64,000 nt of DNA from Rhodococcus rhodnii (lineage in GTDB: Bacteria; Actinomycetota; Actinomycetes; Mycobacteriales; Pseudonocardiaceae), in the NCBI GenBank assembly GCA_000720375.1, contig JOAA01000005.1, positions 1 to 64,000 on the forward strand, written 5' to 3'. Under the pieces are notes generated by a model. That model saw nothing but the letters and a program-made list of their open reading frames with translations, was not told the origin of the DNA and searched no databases. Of the stretch, positions 1 to 7,891 are shown one piece after another. The translations under genes were made by a program, and so were the position numbers. Position 1 is the stretch's first letter, and every line of letters starts with the position of its first letter.

Positions 1-106
1 ACGGTCAGGCACGCGCCGGCAGCATCGACGCCGGCGCGGACGAACACTCGTCGTCCGGAGTCACCCGGGGTCCGTTGACCTCGACAGACGTCGGCCCAGA
101 AGCGGT

Positions 107-793
107 CTAAGGGTTCATCCTGGTATCAGCGAGAACGTCGGCGACCAGCTGGTCGTCGACGTTTTTGCTGGTCAAACCCTTCATCAGGATGGTCATCATG
201 CGTTCGATCGCGGTCTCGCGCATCTCTTCGGGCAAATCGCGCATGGGGCCGTCGATGAGGAGCATGGAGAAGCCGTGCACCGAGCACCACGGGGTGAGTT
301 CGGCCAGTGGGCGCTCCTCCGGGTTCAGGTGGCCGACCTCCACCAAGTTGTCCAAGCCCCGGACGAGCAACTGGAACGCCTCGTCGACTTTGGACAGTGC
401 GTTTCCGTCCACCATGGACCCGCCTTGTTCGAAGGCTGTCCGGAACAACCCGGGTTCACTTGTGGCGAAACGGATGTAGCCACGGCCGATCGCGCACAAC
501 GTTCCCATCGCCTGGCGAACCGGGTCAGTGGTGGGCCGTAGCGCGTCTATCCGCTCCTGCATGGTCGCGGCCAAGCCGTCCAGTGCGTAGTCCTTGGCGG
601 CTTGGAGCAACTGTTCGTGGTTCTCGAAGTGGCGGTATGCGGCGGTCGGCGTGACGCCAGCGGCTTTCGCGGCGGCCCGGACGGTCACAGCCTTAGGGCC
701 GCCTTGCTCCGCCAGCTGTCCGGCGGCCTTGATCAACGCGTTGCGCAGATCGCCGTGGTGGTAGCCACGTTTCGCCTGGCCTGAGGATTCCAT
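107..793 (-). CDS. TetR/AcrR family transcriptional repressor
   Basis: TetR-type repressor of about 228 residues. The N-terminal helix-turn-helix is clear: RGYHHGDLRNALIKAA leads into TVRAAAKAAGVTPTAAYRHF. The C-terminal ligand domain resembles TetR_C_33-like (WHG) members. I chose the ATG at 793 because the family usually has only a few residues before the RGYHHGDLR motif; an in-frame ATG at 820 would add nine residues and overlap the operator-like repeats. The gene diverges from the MMPL exporter gene, so control of that exporter is the natural inference. The inducer is unknown. The first 106 bases of the window, downstream of this gene, show nothing I recognise. Confidence 0.9.
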   Translation of the reverse strand: MESSGQAKRGYHHGDLRNALIKAAGQLAEQGGPKAVTVRAAAKAAGVTPTAAYRHFENHEQLLQAAKDYALDGLAATMQERIDALRPTTDPVRQAMGTLCAIGRGYIRFATSEPGLFRTAFEQGGSMVDGNALSKVDEAFQLLVRGLDNLVEVGHLNPEERPLAELTPWCSVHGFSMLLIDGPMRDLPEEMRETAIERMMTILMKGLTSKNVDDQLVADVLADTRMNP

Positions 794-812
794 GGCGCCG
801 ATGTTGACAGCC

Positions 813-864
813 GTACACATTTCATGGCAAGTTAACGGCTGCCAAGTTTACGGGTGTACACATT
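813..864. promoter_or_regulatory. Operator-like repeats between tetR and the MMPL gene
   Basis: GTACACATT occurs at 813-821 and again at 856-864. Inside this pair TGGCAAGTTAAC (825-836) and TGCCAAGTTTAC (840-851) form a second direct repeat with a 15-bp offset. GTACAC/GTGTAC also pair as inverted arms (813-818, 854-859). The cluster lies exactly between two divergent genes, as expected for a TetR-family operator. Binding is inferred. Confidence 0.6.
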
Positions 865-879
865 CTTTGAGGGGTGCTC

Positions 880-2964
880 ATGTTCGGACGGATCGGCCGG
901 TTCGTCACCGGTCACGCCAAGGCGATCCTGGTGGTCACCGTTTTTGTGCTCGCAGGTGCGGGGGCGTTCGGCTTCACCGCGTTCGGCAAGCTGGAGAGCC
1001 AGGGCTTCGACGACCCGGCGTCGGAGTCGACTCAGGCCGCCGAGCTGGTCAAAACCCATTTCGGCGGCACGGACAGCCTCGTTGTCCTGATCAAGGGGCC
1101 GGTCGACGATCCCGCGGTCCGGCAGGCCGGTGGCCAGCTGACCACCCAGCTGACCCAAGATCCGGATCTACGCGAGGTCGTCTCGTACTTCAACACCAAC
1201 GCCCCACCGATGCGGTCGGATGACGGGCAGTACGCAATCGCCGTCGCGAAGGTGAATGACGGCGTCGAGGTCGAGAACCTACGCGAACGCTACGACGGTG
1301 TGCGGGGTCCGATCGACGTGACGCTCGGCGGTGCAGCCGCAGTCAGCACCGACATCACAAACCAGGTCGGCCAGGACCTGCTCGTCGCGGAGGCCATTGC
1401 GGTCCCGTTGATCCTGATCCTGCTTGTCATCGCGTTCGGCAGTGTTGTCGCTGCCCTGCTTCCCTTGGCAATCGGCGGCATCGCGATCCTCGGGACGTTC
1501 GCGGAGCTGGCCGTGCTCGGCTCGATCACCGACGTCTCGGTCTTCGCGATCAACCTGACCACCGCGTTGGGGATGGGTCTCGCGATCGACTACGCCCTGC
1601 TGATGGTCAGCCGGTTCCGTGAAGAGCTGGCGCGCGGCGCCAGCATCGACGACGCCACAACGAGAACAGTCCAGACGGCCGGGCGCACGATCTTCTTCAG
1701 TGGTCTTGCCGTGATGGCGGCACTGGCCGTGTTGCTGATCTTCCCGATGTACTTCCTGCGCTCGTTCGCCTACGCGGGCGTCGGCGTGGTCGCGATCGCG
1801 ATGGTCGCCGCCATGTTCGTGCTACCGGCGCTGCTGAAGGTGCTGGGTTACCGGATCAACGCGGGCCGGGTGCTTCGGCGTACGCCCAGCGTCGAGTCGA
1901 AGTTCTGGGGCAAGGTCGCCGGCAGCACCATGCGCCGCCCGGCCCGTGCCGCCATTCCAGTCGTCATCGGGCTCGTGCTCGCCGCGATTCCGTTGCTGCA
2001 CGTGCAGTTCGGGTCGCCCGACGATCGCGTACTGACCACATCGGCCGATACCAGGATCGTCGGCGACGCTTTGCGCGATCACTTTCCCAACGACGATTCC
2101 CGTGCCATCCGGGCGATCGCCACGACCCCGGTCGACGTCAACGCCTACACCCAGCAGCTGTCCGCGCTGCCCGGCGCCGCCAGGGTGACGGCCACGCCCG
2201 GCCAGAACGCCACGATGTTCTCGATCGTCCCGCTCTCCGACCCACGCTCGGCCGAGGCCGAAGAACTCGTGACCTCGATCCGGGCAAGTGGAATGGACCT
2301 CAAGGTCGGCGGCGACACAGCGGTCCTGATGGACACCCAGGACGCGATCGGCAGCAGGCTTCCGTTGGCGATCCTGCTGATCGCGCTGACCACGTTCGTC
2401 CTGCTGTTCCTGTTCACCGGCAGCATCCTGCAGCCGCTGCGCGCGTTGCTGTTCAACGTGCTCGGCCTGTCCGCCACGCTCGGCCTGATGGTCCTGGTGT
2501 TCCAGGACGGCTGGCTGTCCGGCTTCCTCGGCTTCACGCCGTTGCCGTTGGACACGAGCATGCTGGTGCTGCTGTTCTGCATCACCTTCGGACTGTCCAT
2601 GGACTACGAAGTGTTCGTGCTGAGCCGGATCAAGGAACTCCGCGACCATGGCGTTTCGGCCCATGAAGCAGTGGTCACCGGACTTTCCAGGACAGGCAGG
2701 CTCGTCTCCACCGTCGCTGTGCTGCTCGCGGTGAGCCTGCTCGCCTTCGGTACCAGCGGGGTCAGCTTCATTCAACTGTTCGGCATCGGCAGCGGCCTGG
2801 CCATCCTGATCGACGCCACGCTGATCCGTGGCGTGCTCGTCCCGGCAGGCATGCGCCTGCTTGGCAAGGCCGCCTGGTGGTCGCCCGGCTTCCTGCGACG
2901 TGTGCACAAGCGCGTCGGCATCCAGGAAACCCTCGTGAGTGGTTTGTCCCATTCGAAGGTATAG
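880..2964 (+). CDS. MMPL/RND-family transporter
   Basis: Membrane exporter of the MmpL/RND superfamily, 694 residues. It has the duplicated architecture of the family: an N-terminal helix (VTVFVLAGAGAF), a periplasmic loop, a bundle of five helices, then a repeat of the same plan. The proton-relay Asp-Tyr pairs are visible in both halves, at D237-Y238 (GLAIDYALLM) and D575-Y576 (GLSMDYEVFV). ATG 880 is preferred over GTG 874 because the Shine-Dalgarno AGGGG at 870-874 overlaps the GTG. The substrate cannot be read from sequence; lipids or hydrophobic drugs are usual for the family. Divergent from a TetR gene that probably controls it. Confidence 0.92.
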   Translation: MFGRIGRFVTGHAKAILVVTVFVLAGAGAFGFTAFGKLESQGFDDPASESTQAAELVKTHFGGTDSLVVLIKGPVDDPAVRQAGGQLTTQLTQDPDLREVVSYFNTNAPPMRSDDGQYAIAVAKVNDGVEVENLRERYDGVRGPIDVTLGGAAAVSTDITNQVGQDLLVAEAIAVPLILILLVIAFGSVVAALLPLAIGGIAILGTFAELAVLGSITDVSVFAINLTTALGMGLAIDYALLMVSRFREELARGASIDDATTRTVQTAGRTIFFSGLAVMAALAVLLIFPMYFLRSFAYAGVGVVAIAMVAAMFVLPALLKVLGYRINAGRVLRRTPSVESKFWGKVAGSTMRRPARAAIPVVIGLVLAAIPLLHVQFGSPDDRVLTTSADTRIVGDALRDHFPNDDSRAIRAIATTPVDVNAYTQQLSALPGAARVTATPGQNATMFSIVPLSDPRSAEAEELVTSIRASGMDLKVGGDTAVLMDTQDAIGSRLPLAILLIALTTFVLLFLFTGSILQPLRALLFNVLGLSATLGLMVLVFQDGWLSGFLGFTPLPLDTSMLVLLFCITFGLSMDYEVFVLSRIKELRDHGVSAHEAVVTGLSRTGRLVSTVAVLLAVSLLAFGTSGVSFIQLFGIGSGLAILIDATLIRGVLVPAGMRLLGKAAWWSPGFLRRVHKRVGIQETLVSGLSHSKV

Positions 2965-3064
2965 CCACATTCCGAACTAACCACTCACGACAGACGCGAA
3001 CCAGCCGGGCTGGGCAACGTGTCGTGAGTGGTTAGTTCTCTACCGGGACAAACCACTCACGAGG
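2931..3064. repeat. Nested inverted repeat between convergent genes (bidirectional terminator-like)
   Basis: Two perfect inverted repeats are nested. The outer 20-bp arms are 2931-2950 and 3045-3064; the inner 19-bp arms are 2974-2992 and 3020-3038. All four arms share the core CGTGAGTGGTT or its complement. The outer arms lie inside the 3' coding ends of both flanking genes, and the right arm covers the stop codon of the minus-strand gene. The position suits a bidirectional terminator. The four-fold core suggests a dispersed repeat family. Confidence 0.75.
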
Positions 3065-4106
3065 GGGCGAAGGCGCCCGCGAAGAGCAACACACCGATCA
3101 ACGTAAGCACGAACAACAGCGCGAACAGGTAGTGGCGAACGCGTGGTTTGCCTGGCAGCCAACGCAACCCGACCGCCGAGACGACCAGAACCGTGACACC
3201 GATCGGAAGCAGCGCCCGCCACGCGGCATCGAACGAGTTCAACGGCAGGAACGTATCCGCGCCGTACAACGAGATGATCAGCGCGGGCAGACCCAGTCCG
3301 GCCGCGGCGACTGCGGCGAGCAGGTTGAAGCGTTCCTGGGCTTCGGAGTCCGCGGCGACCGCGAACGCCGAGATCCCGGTGAGCAACGAATGCAGCCTGG
3401 CGATCTCCTCTGCCAACTGCTCGTCCAACGCCGCGCAGTGCTTCAACGCGTTGCGGTACTGCCGTACCCACTCGGCTTCGCCGGGCTCCGGCGGGAGTTC
3501 GTCGCGCACCCGGTGGTAGGTCTCGTCATCCCACATCCAGATCCACAGCCCGTCGCGGATCGCCTTCTGCGCCTGATCACGGGCGCGTCCCAAGGCCGTC
3601 GACAACTCGATGGTGTCGGCGAGCAGCGGCCGGAGCGATCCGCGCCTGCGTTTGGTGAGCAACTGCGCGATCTCACGTTCGAGCTCGTAACGCAGACTGC
3701 GCAACCGAAGCACTTCGTTGCGGGACGACTCAGCCAGTGCCTTCGTCAGCGTGACCGCCTGGGCGACCGCGTCGCCTTCCATGGGGTACGCAGAGGGCAA
3801 CGGCAGCCCGGAGATCCGTTCGAGTTCGGCCTCACCGGGCACGGCAGCATCCTCTGACCAGCCCTTTTCCTCAGCGCGGGCGGTCTGACGGATGAGCGTC
3901 AGCTCGACTCCGCCGTCCGGTTTGGCGATCACGCGCCCCTGCCCGACGATCAGCCGGCGCTTGCCCGGCTCCCCCGATAATCGCAGGTACGGGACAGCGA
4001 GGAACGCCTTGGCCGCTGTGGCGCTGAATGCTTCCTGCTCGCCGCCGTCATACCCGCCATCACTGGCGCCGTTGACGACGGTTGCCACAACGGTCCGCGA
4101 ATCCAT
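3057..4106 (-). CDS. Hypothetical protein with CorA-like C-terminal membrane anchor
   Basis: Protein of 349 residues not recognised as a named family. The first ~150 residues look soluble with a beta-rich start. Residues ~140-265 are rich in charged, heptad-like helix (RLRSLRYELEREIAQLL, ALDEQLAEEIARLHSLL). The last ~75 residues contain three hydrophobic segments: AAGLGLPALIISLYG, LLPIGVTVLVVSAVGL and LFALLFVLTLIGVLLFAG. The long helix followed by two or three terminal TM segments resembles CorA-like proteins, but the GMN signature is absent, so Mg transport is not claimed. The start ATG at 4106 lies 3 bases from the edge of a duplicated block, and the ribosome-binding site is weak. Confidence 0.7.
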   Translation of the reverse strand: MDSRTVVATVVNGASDGGYDGGEQEAFSATAAKAFLAVPYLRLSGEPGKRRLIVGQGRVIAKPDGGVELTLIRQTARAEEKGWSEDAAVPGEAELERISGLPLPSAYPMEGDAVAQAVTLTKALAESSRNEVLRLRSLRYELEREIAQLLTKRRRGSLRPLLADTIELSTALGRARDQAQKAIRDGLWIWMWDDETYHRVRDELPPEPGEAEWVRQYRNALKHCAALDEQLAEEIARLHSLLTGISAFAVAADSEAQERFNLLAAVAAAGLGLPALIISLYGADTFLPLNSFDAAWRALLPIGVTVLVVSAVGLRWLPGKPRVRHYLFALLFVLTLIGVLLFAGAFAPS

Positions 4107-4122
4107 TACTCAAGCATATGGC

Positions 4123-4611
4123 TTAGCGCGACAGCGGATGAGCGGTTTGGAACGCAAGTCTCACGTCAGCATCCACCACCAACCGGTCGAGGACGTCGTC
4201 AAGAACCATGAACTCGCCAGCAATCGTCGGACCACAAGGGTTCTGCAGATCCGGGCCACGCTTGGCCTTCCGCACCTTGTCGGCGAGGCTGACCATGAGA
4301 CGCAAATCCCCGGTTTGTTCCCTGACGCGTGTGCCCCCGGCGGACCTCGCGAGGCACCCATCCCCAACCCAGGACATCCCCCGCCACTCCCGGGGGGACG
4401 GCCCCTGGCCAGTCTATCGGGGATATGGGCTGGTCAAAGGGGTTACTGGCCGGTTGTGGACAACTTGATTCGCGGGTGGCACCTTCGCTTCCACCAGTCG
4501 GCCCCGCCATGCCCTGGGCCACAAGCAGATGCGCCGCCAGGCGGGGCGGCGCATCCACGGTTTCCAACAGAGCCACAACCTCTTGAGGCAAGGGTTTGAA
4601 TGTGGTCAGTT
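4123..4611 (-). pseudogene. Decayed copy of the HD-domain gene
   Basis: Remnant of the neighbouring HD gene. The first ~40 codons match it closely ([18 protein letters not shown]), and so do the last ~30 ([19 protein letters not shown]). The two matching parts are in different frames, and the centre with the HDIGK metal motif is missing or replaced. A 145-residue frame entering from the 5' part runs out of homology after LLVAQ. No functional HD protein can be made. The promoter of the downstream minus-strand gene (start 4106) must lie in or beyond this debris. Confidence 0.8.
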
Positions 4612-4703
4612 TGGCCACGAGGTTGATGTCGGCCAACGGATCCTCCCGGCCTCCACCAAGCTCACGTTTCCATTCTGCACAAGGACTTGCTCAAGCATAT
4701 GGC

Positions 4704-5237
4704 TTAGCGCGACAGCGGATGAGCGGTTTGGAACGCAAGTCTCACGTCAGCATCCACCACCAACCAGTCGAGGACGTCGTCAAGAACCATGAACGCTTCC
4801 CACGGCTCACCGGGCAACCGGTGAACCACAAGGTTCTCCAGATCCGGGACGCGCTTGCCCTTCCACACCTTGTCGGCGAGGCTGACGACGAGGTCCTCGA
4901 ACTCGATGCCCGGGTCGTTCCAGGAGGCATGTGTCCTGGCGAACCGGGCAAGGCGCTCGGGAATACCGTGTTCCAGCAGGAGCTCGTGACCGGCAGGCTC
5001 ATGCTGTGAACCAGGACCGGAAAGTTCGGCGGGAAAACGGACTTTGCCGATGTCGTGGGTGGCAGCGCCGAACAGCACCGCCGCCCGGTCGATCTCAAGC
5101 CCGCGCTCTTCGATCCAGTCCACGAGCTGACATGCCACGTCGTGCACCACAAGCAGATGCGCCGCCAGGCGGGGCGGCGCATCCACGGTTTCCAACAGAG
5201 CCACAACCTCTTGAGGCAAGGGTCTGAACGCGGTCAC
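4704..5237 (-). CDS. HD-domain protein (putative metal-dependent phosphohydrolase)
   Basis: Small stand-alone HD-domain protein, 177 residues. The metal motif THDIGK carries the His61-Asp62 pair; supporting histidines are H27, H32, H84, H90 and H103. HD proteins hydrolyse phosphate esters such as nucleotides; the substrate here is unknown. The GTG start overlaps the hsaF stop codon (GTGA at 5237-5234), so it is translationally coupled to the steroid-ring catabolic operon. No role in steroid breakdown is established for such a protein, so the coupling may only reflect packing. A broken tandem copy follows downstream. Confidence 0.8.
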   Translation of the reverse strand: MTAFRPLPQEVVALLETVDAPPRLAAHLLVVHDVACQLVDWIEERGLEIDRAAVLFGAATHDIGKVRFPAELSGPGSQHEPAGHELLLEHGIPERLARFARTHASWNDPGIEFEDLVVSLADKVWKGKRVPDLENLVVHRLPGEPWEAFMVLDDVLDWLVVDADVRLAFQTAHPLSR

Positions 5238-6241
5238 CCAGCCACTTTAGCCGCGAGGTTGATGGCGATGTCGGCCAACTGATCCTCCTGGCCGCCGACA
5301 AGTTTGCGTTTTCCGGCCTGCACAAGGATTTCCGCGCCCGATACACCGTAGCGCTCGGCCTGCCGGTACGCGTGCTTGAGGAAGCTCGAGTAGACGCCCG
5401 CGTAACCCATCAGCAGGGCCATCCGGTCGAGTTTGCACTCGTCGGGCATCGCGGGCAGGACCACGTCCTCGGCCGCGTCCACGATCTTGAAGAAGTCGAT
5501 GCCCGTCTCGATCCCAAGCTTGTCACACACGCCTACGAGCGCCTCGGTCGCCGTATTCCCTGCGCCCGCACCGAATCGACGGGCGCTGCCGTCGATCTGC
5601 TGGGCACCGGCGCGGATGGCGGCGATGGAGTTGGCGACCGACAGGCCGAGGTTCTCGTGGCCGTGGAAGCCGATCGTGGCGTCGGATCCCAGCTCGGCGA
5701 TCAACGCCGACACCCGGTCGCTGACCTCTTCGAGTACCAACGCACCCGCCGAATCCACGACATAGACGCACTGGCAGCCCGCGTCCGCCATGATCCGGCC
5801 CTGCGCGGCGATCACCTCAGGCGGCTGGGAATGGGCCATCATCAGGAAGCCCACTGTTTCCAGGCCACGCTCTCGCGCCAGACCGAAGTGCTGCACCGCG
5901 ATGTCTGCTTCGGTGCAGTGGGTTGCGATCCGGCAGATGGACGCACCATTGTCCTGTGCCACCAGGATGTCGTCCTTCACGCCGACACCCGGCAGCATCA
6001 GGAACGCGATCTTGGCGCGCTTGGCCGTCGAGACCGCCACGGAAATGAGCTCTTGTTCCGGGGTCTTGCTGAAACCATACGTAAAGGACGAGCCGCCGAG
6101 GCCGTCGCCGTGGGTCACTTCGATGACCGGGACGCCCGCGTCGTCCAATGCGGCCACAATGGACCGCACTTCGTCCGAAGTGAACTGGTGACGCTTATGG
6201 TGCGAGCCGTCCCGCAGCGACGTGTCCGTGATCCTGATCAT
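5234..6241 (-). CDS. hsaF: 4-hydroxy-2-oxovalerate aldolase (HsaF)
   Basis: Class II pyruvate aldolase of the BphI/HsaF family, 335 residues. It cleaves a 4-hydroxy-2-oxoacid to pyruvate and an aldehyde that passes directly to the partner dehydrogenase HsaG. Visible motifs are the catalytic R-D near the N-terminus (SLRDGSHH, R10-D11), the metal-binding GFHGHENLG (H193, H195), and the C-terminal helical part that contacts the dehydrogenase. The ATG at 6241 is chosen over the in-frame TTG at 6247 because an AAAGGA Shine-Dalgarno lies six bases upstream. Order hsaE-hsaG-hsaF matches the M. tuberculosis cholesterol locus. It overlaps the hsaG 3' end by 47 bp. Confidence 0.93.
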   Translation of the reverse strand: MIRITDTSLRDGSHHKRHQFTSDEVRSIVAALDDAGVPVIEVTHGDGLGGSSFTYGFSKTPEQELISVAVSTAKRAKIAFLMLPGVGVKDDILVAQDNGASICRIATHCTEADIAVQHFGLARERGLETVGFLMMAHSQPPEVIAAQGRIMADAGCQCVYVVDSAGALVLEEVSDRVSALIAELGSDATIGFHGHENLGLSVANSIAAIRAGAQQIDGSARRFGAGAGNTATEALVGVCDKLGIETGIDFFKIVDAAEDVVLPAMPDECKLDRMALLMGYAGVYSSFLKHAYRQAERYGVSGAEILVQAGKRKLVGGQEDQLADIAINLAAKVAG

Positions 6242-7109
6242 TGGCAATCCTTTCGCCGACCCGTACGGCGGCAGCGGTCATGATGTCCAGGTTTCCCGCA
6301 TACGGCGGCAGGAAGTCCCCTGCCCCTTCGACTTCGATGAACACCGTCACCCTGGCCGGGGCCACGCCTTCGGCCGGGTCGAACTGCGGCTCGTTCAGCA
6401 ACCGGTAGCCGGGTACGTACGACGACACCTCGTCGACCATGGCCGAGACGGACGCGGCGATCGCGGAATGATCGGCATCCGACGGGATCGCGCAGATGAT
6501 GGTGTCGCGCATGATCATCGGTGGGTCGGCCGGGTTCAGCACGATGATGGCCTTGCCCCGCTCGGCGCCGCCCATCACCTCGATGCCCCGGCTCGTGGTC
6601 CGGGTGAACTCGTCGATGTTGGCCCGCGTCCCCGGTCCCGCCGACACCGAAGCGACCGACGCCACGATCTCCGCATAGGACACCGGAACGACACGGGAAA
6701 CCGCTGCCACGATAGGGATCGTGGCCTGACCGCCGCAGGTGATCAGGTTGACGTTCGACGCACCCAGGTGTTCGTCGAGATTCACCGGCGGCACGACGTA
6801 AGGGCCGATCGCCGCCGGAGTCAGGTCGATCGCCCGGATCCCGGCTTCCTCGTACCGCGGCGCGTTCGCCCGATGGACGTACGCCGAGGTCGCCTCGAAC
6901 ACCAGCTGCGGCGGATTCGCAGTGGACAGCAACGTGTCCACACCGTCCGATGTGGTCTCCAGACCTAGCGAAGCCGCTCGTTTGAGGCCTTCGCTCGATG
7001 GGTCGATGCCGACCATCCACACCGGATCGATCACGGAACTGCGCTGCAGCTTGTACAACAGGTCGGTCCCGATGTTGCCGGAACCGACGATCGCCGCCGG
7101 AACACCCAT
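6195..7109 (-). CDS. hsaG: Acylating aldehyde dehydrogenase (HsaG)
   Basis: CoA-acylating acetaldehyde/propanal dehydrogenase of the BphJ/HsaG family, 304 residues. It oxidises the aldehyde made by HsaF to acyl-CoA (propionyl-CoA in the cholesterol pathway). The N-terminal Rossmann motif GSGNIGTD (residues 9-16) and the catalytic Cys125 in [11 protein letters not shown] are intact. The start ATG overlaps the hsaE stop (TGATG at 7111-7107), so the operon is coupled. The 3' end runs 47 bp into hsaF, longer than usual for the pair, and gives a tail ([11 protein letters not shown]) that may be unstructured. Confidence 0.93.
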   Translation of the reverse strand: MGVPAAIVGSGNIGTDLLYKLQRSSVIDPVWMVGIDPSSEGLKRAASLGLETTSDGVDTLLSTANPPQLVFEATSAYVHRANAPRYEEAGIRAIDLTPAAIGPYVVPPVNLDEHLGASNVNLITCGGQATIPIVAAVSRVVPVSYAEIVASVASVSAGPGTRANIDEFTRTTSRGIEVMGGAERGKAIIVLNPADPPMIMRDTIICAIPSDADHSAIAASVSAMVDEVSSYVPGYRLLNEPQFDPAEGVAPARVTVFIEVEGAGDFLPPYAGNLDIMTAAAVRVGERIANDQDHGHVAAGRLAP

Positions 7110-7891
7110 CAGCCACTCCCGAACGTCAACGAGACATCACCAAGACCGGAGAACTCGGCCCGGAACGTGTCGCCCGGCCGCGCGTCGATCGCCCGCGTAC
7201 ACGATCCGGGCAGCACGATGTGCCCGGCCTGCAACCGGACCCCGAAACAGGCCACCTTGCCTGCCAACCAGGCCACCGCGGTCGCCGGATTGCCAAGCAC
7301 CGCGTCGGATCTTCCCTTGGCCACTTCCGATCCGTTGCGCCACAAGACCGCGTCAATGTCGCGGACATCCACATCGGACGGCCGGACGCGCGCGGCACCC
7401 AGCACGAACCCCGCTGAGGAGGCGTTGTCGGCGATGGTGTCCGGCAGCTTGATGTTCCAGTCGACGATCCGGCTGTCGATCAACTCGATCGCCGGGGCCA
7501 GAAACGACGTCGCGGCAAGGACATCCTCTTCCGTGCAGCCCTCGCCGGGCAGGTCGGCACCGAGGATGAACCCGACTTCGACCTCGACCCGGGGATAGCA
7601 GTACTTCCCCGCGTCCACCGGCACGTTCTCGGCCAGGGCCATGTCGTCGAGCAGGTGGCCGTAGTCCGGTTCGTTCACGCCCATCATCTGCTGCATCGCC
7701 TCGGACGACAGGCCGACTTTGTGGCCGAGCACCGGACGGGCCCGGCGCCGGATGTTGTGCAGCTGGATCTCGTACGAATCCACCGCGTCGATCCCGGGAT
7801 AGTCCTGGATCAGCGGTGCGATCGGCGACCGGTCACGCTCGGCCGCGTACAGCCGGTCCGCCGCATCGATGCGTTGGTCAGCCGTGAGCAC
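7109..7891 (-). CDS. hsaE: 2-hydroxypenta-2,4-dienoate hydratase-type enzyme (HsaE)
   Basis: Hydratase of the MhpD/BphH/HsaE family, 260 residues, adding water to 2-hydroxy-2,4-dienoates (2-hydroxyhexa-2,4-dienoate in cholesterol ring degradation) to give the HsaF substrate. Conserved family segments include [18 protein letters not shown], the acidic metal-binding stretch [10 protein letters not shown] and AIELIDSRI. The GTG start at 7891 is supported by a strong GAGGAGG Shine-Dalgarno and overlaps the upstream flavoprotein gene by 14 bp. It is the second gene of the minus-strand operon that probably starts at the shared KstR-controlled promoter at 9.5 kb. Confidence 0.92.
   Translation of the reverse strand: MLTADQRIDAADRLYAAERDRSPIAPLIQDYPGIDAVDSYEIQLHNIRRRARPVLGHKVGLSSEAMQQMMGVNEPDYGHLLDDMALAENVPVDAGKYCYPRVEVEVGFILGADLPGEGCTEEDVLAATSFLAPAIELIDSRIVDWNIKLPDTIADNASSAGFVLGAARVRPSDVDVRDIDAVLWRNGSEVAKGRSDAVLGNPATAVAWLAGKVACFGVRLQAGHIVLPGSCTRAIDARPGDTFRAEFSGLGDVSLTFGSG

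Larger units (their letters stand above)
4109..5330. repeat. Tandem duplication of hsaF 3' end plus HD gene
   Basis: Copy A (about 4690-5330) holds the last ~95 bp of hsaF and the intact HD gene. Copy B (4109-4689) repeats the same unit, starting CTCAAGCATATGGCTTAGCG in both. The first ~104 bp of the copies differ at a single base, and a second block of ~85 bp (4525-4607 versus 5149-5225) is also near-identical. The middle is strongly diverged or replaced. The junction at 4689/4690 is head-to-tail. Confidence 0.85.

Noticed and set aside
1822..2970. Long minus-strand open frame (382 codons) opposite the MMPL exporter gene
   Set aside because: It is the antisense reading of a clear membrane transporter; composition is His/Gln/Asp-rich with no family pattern.
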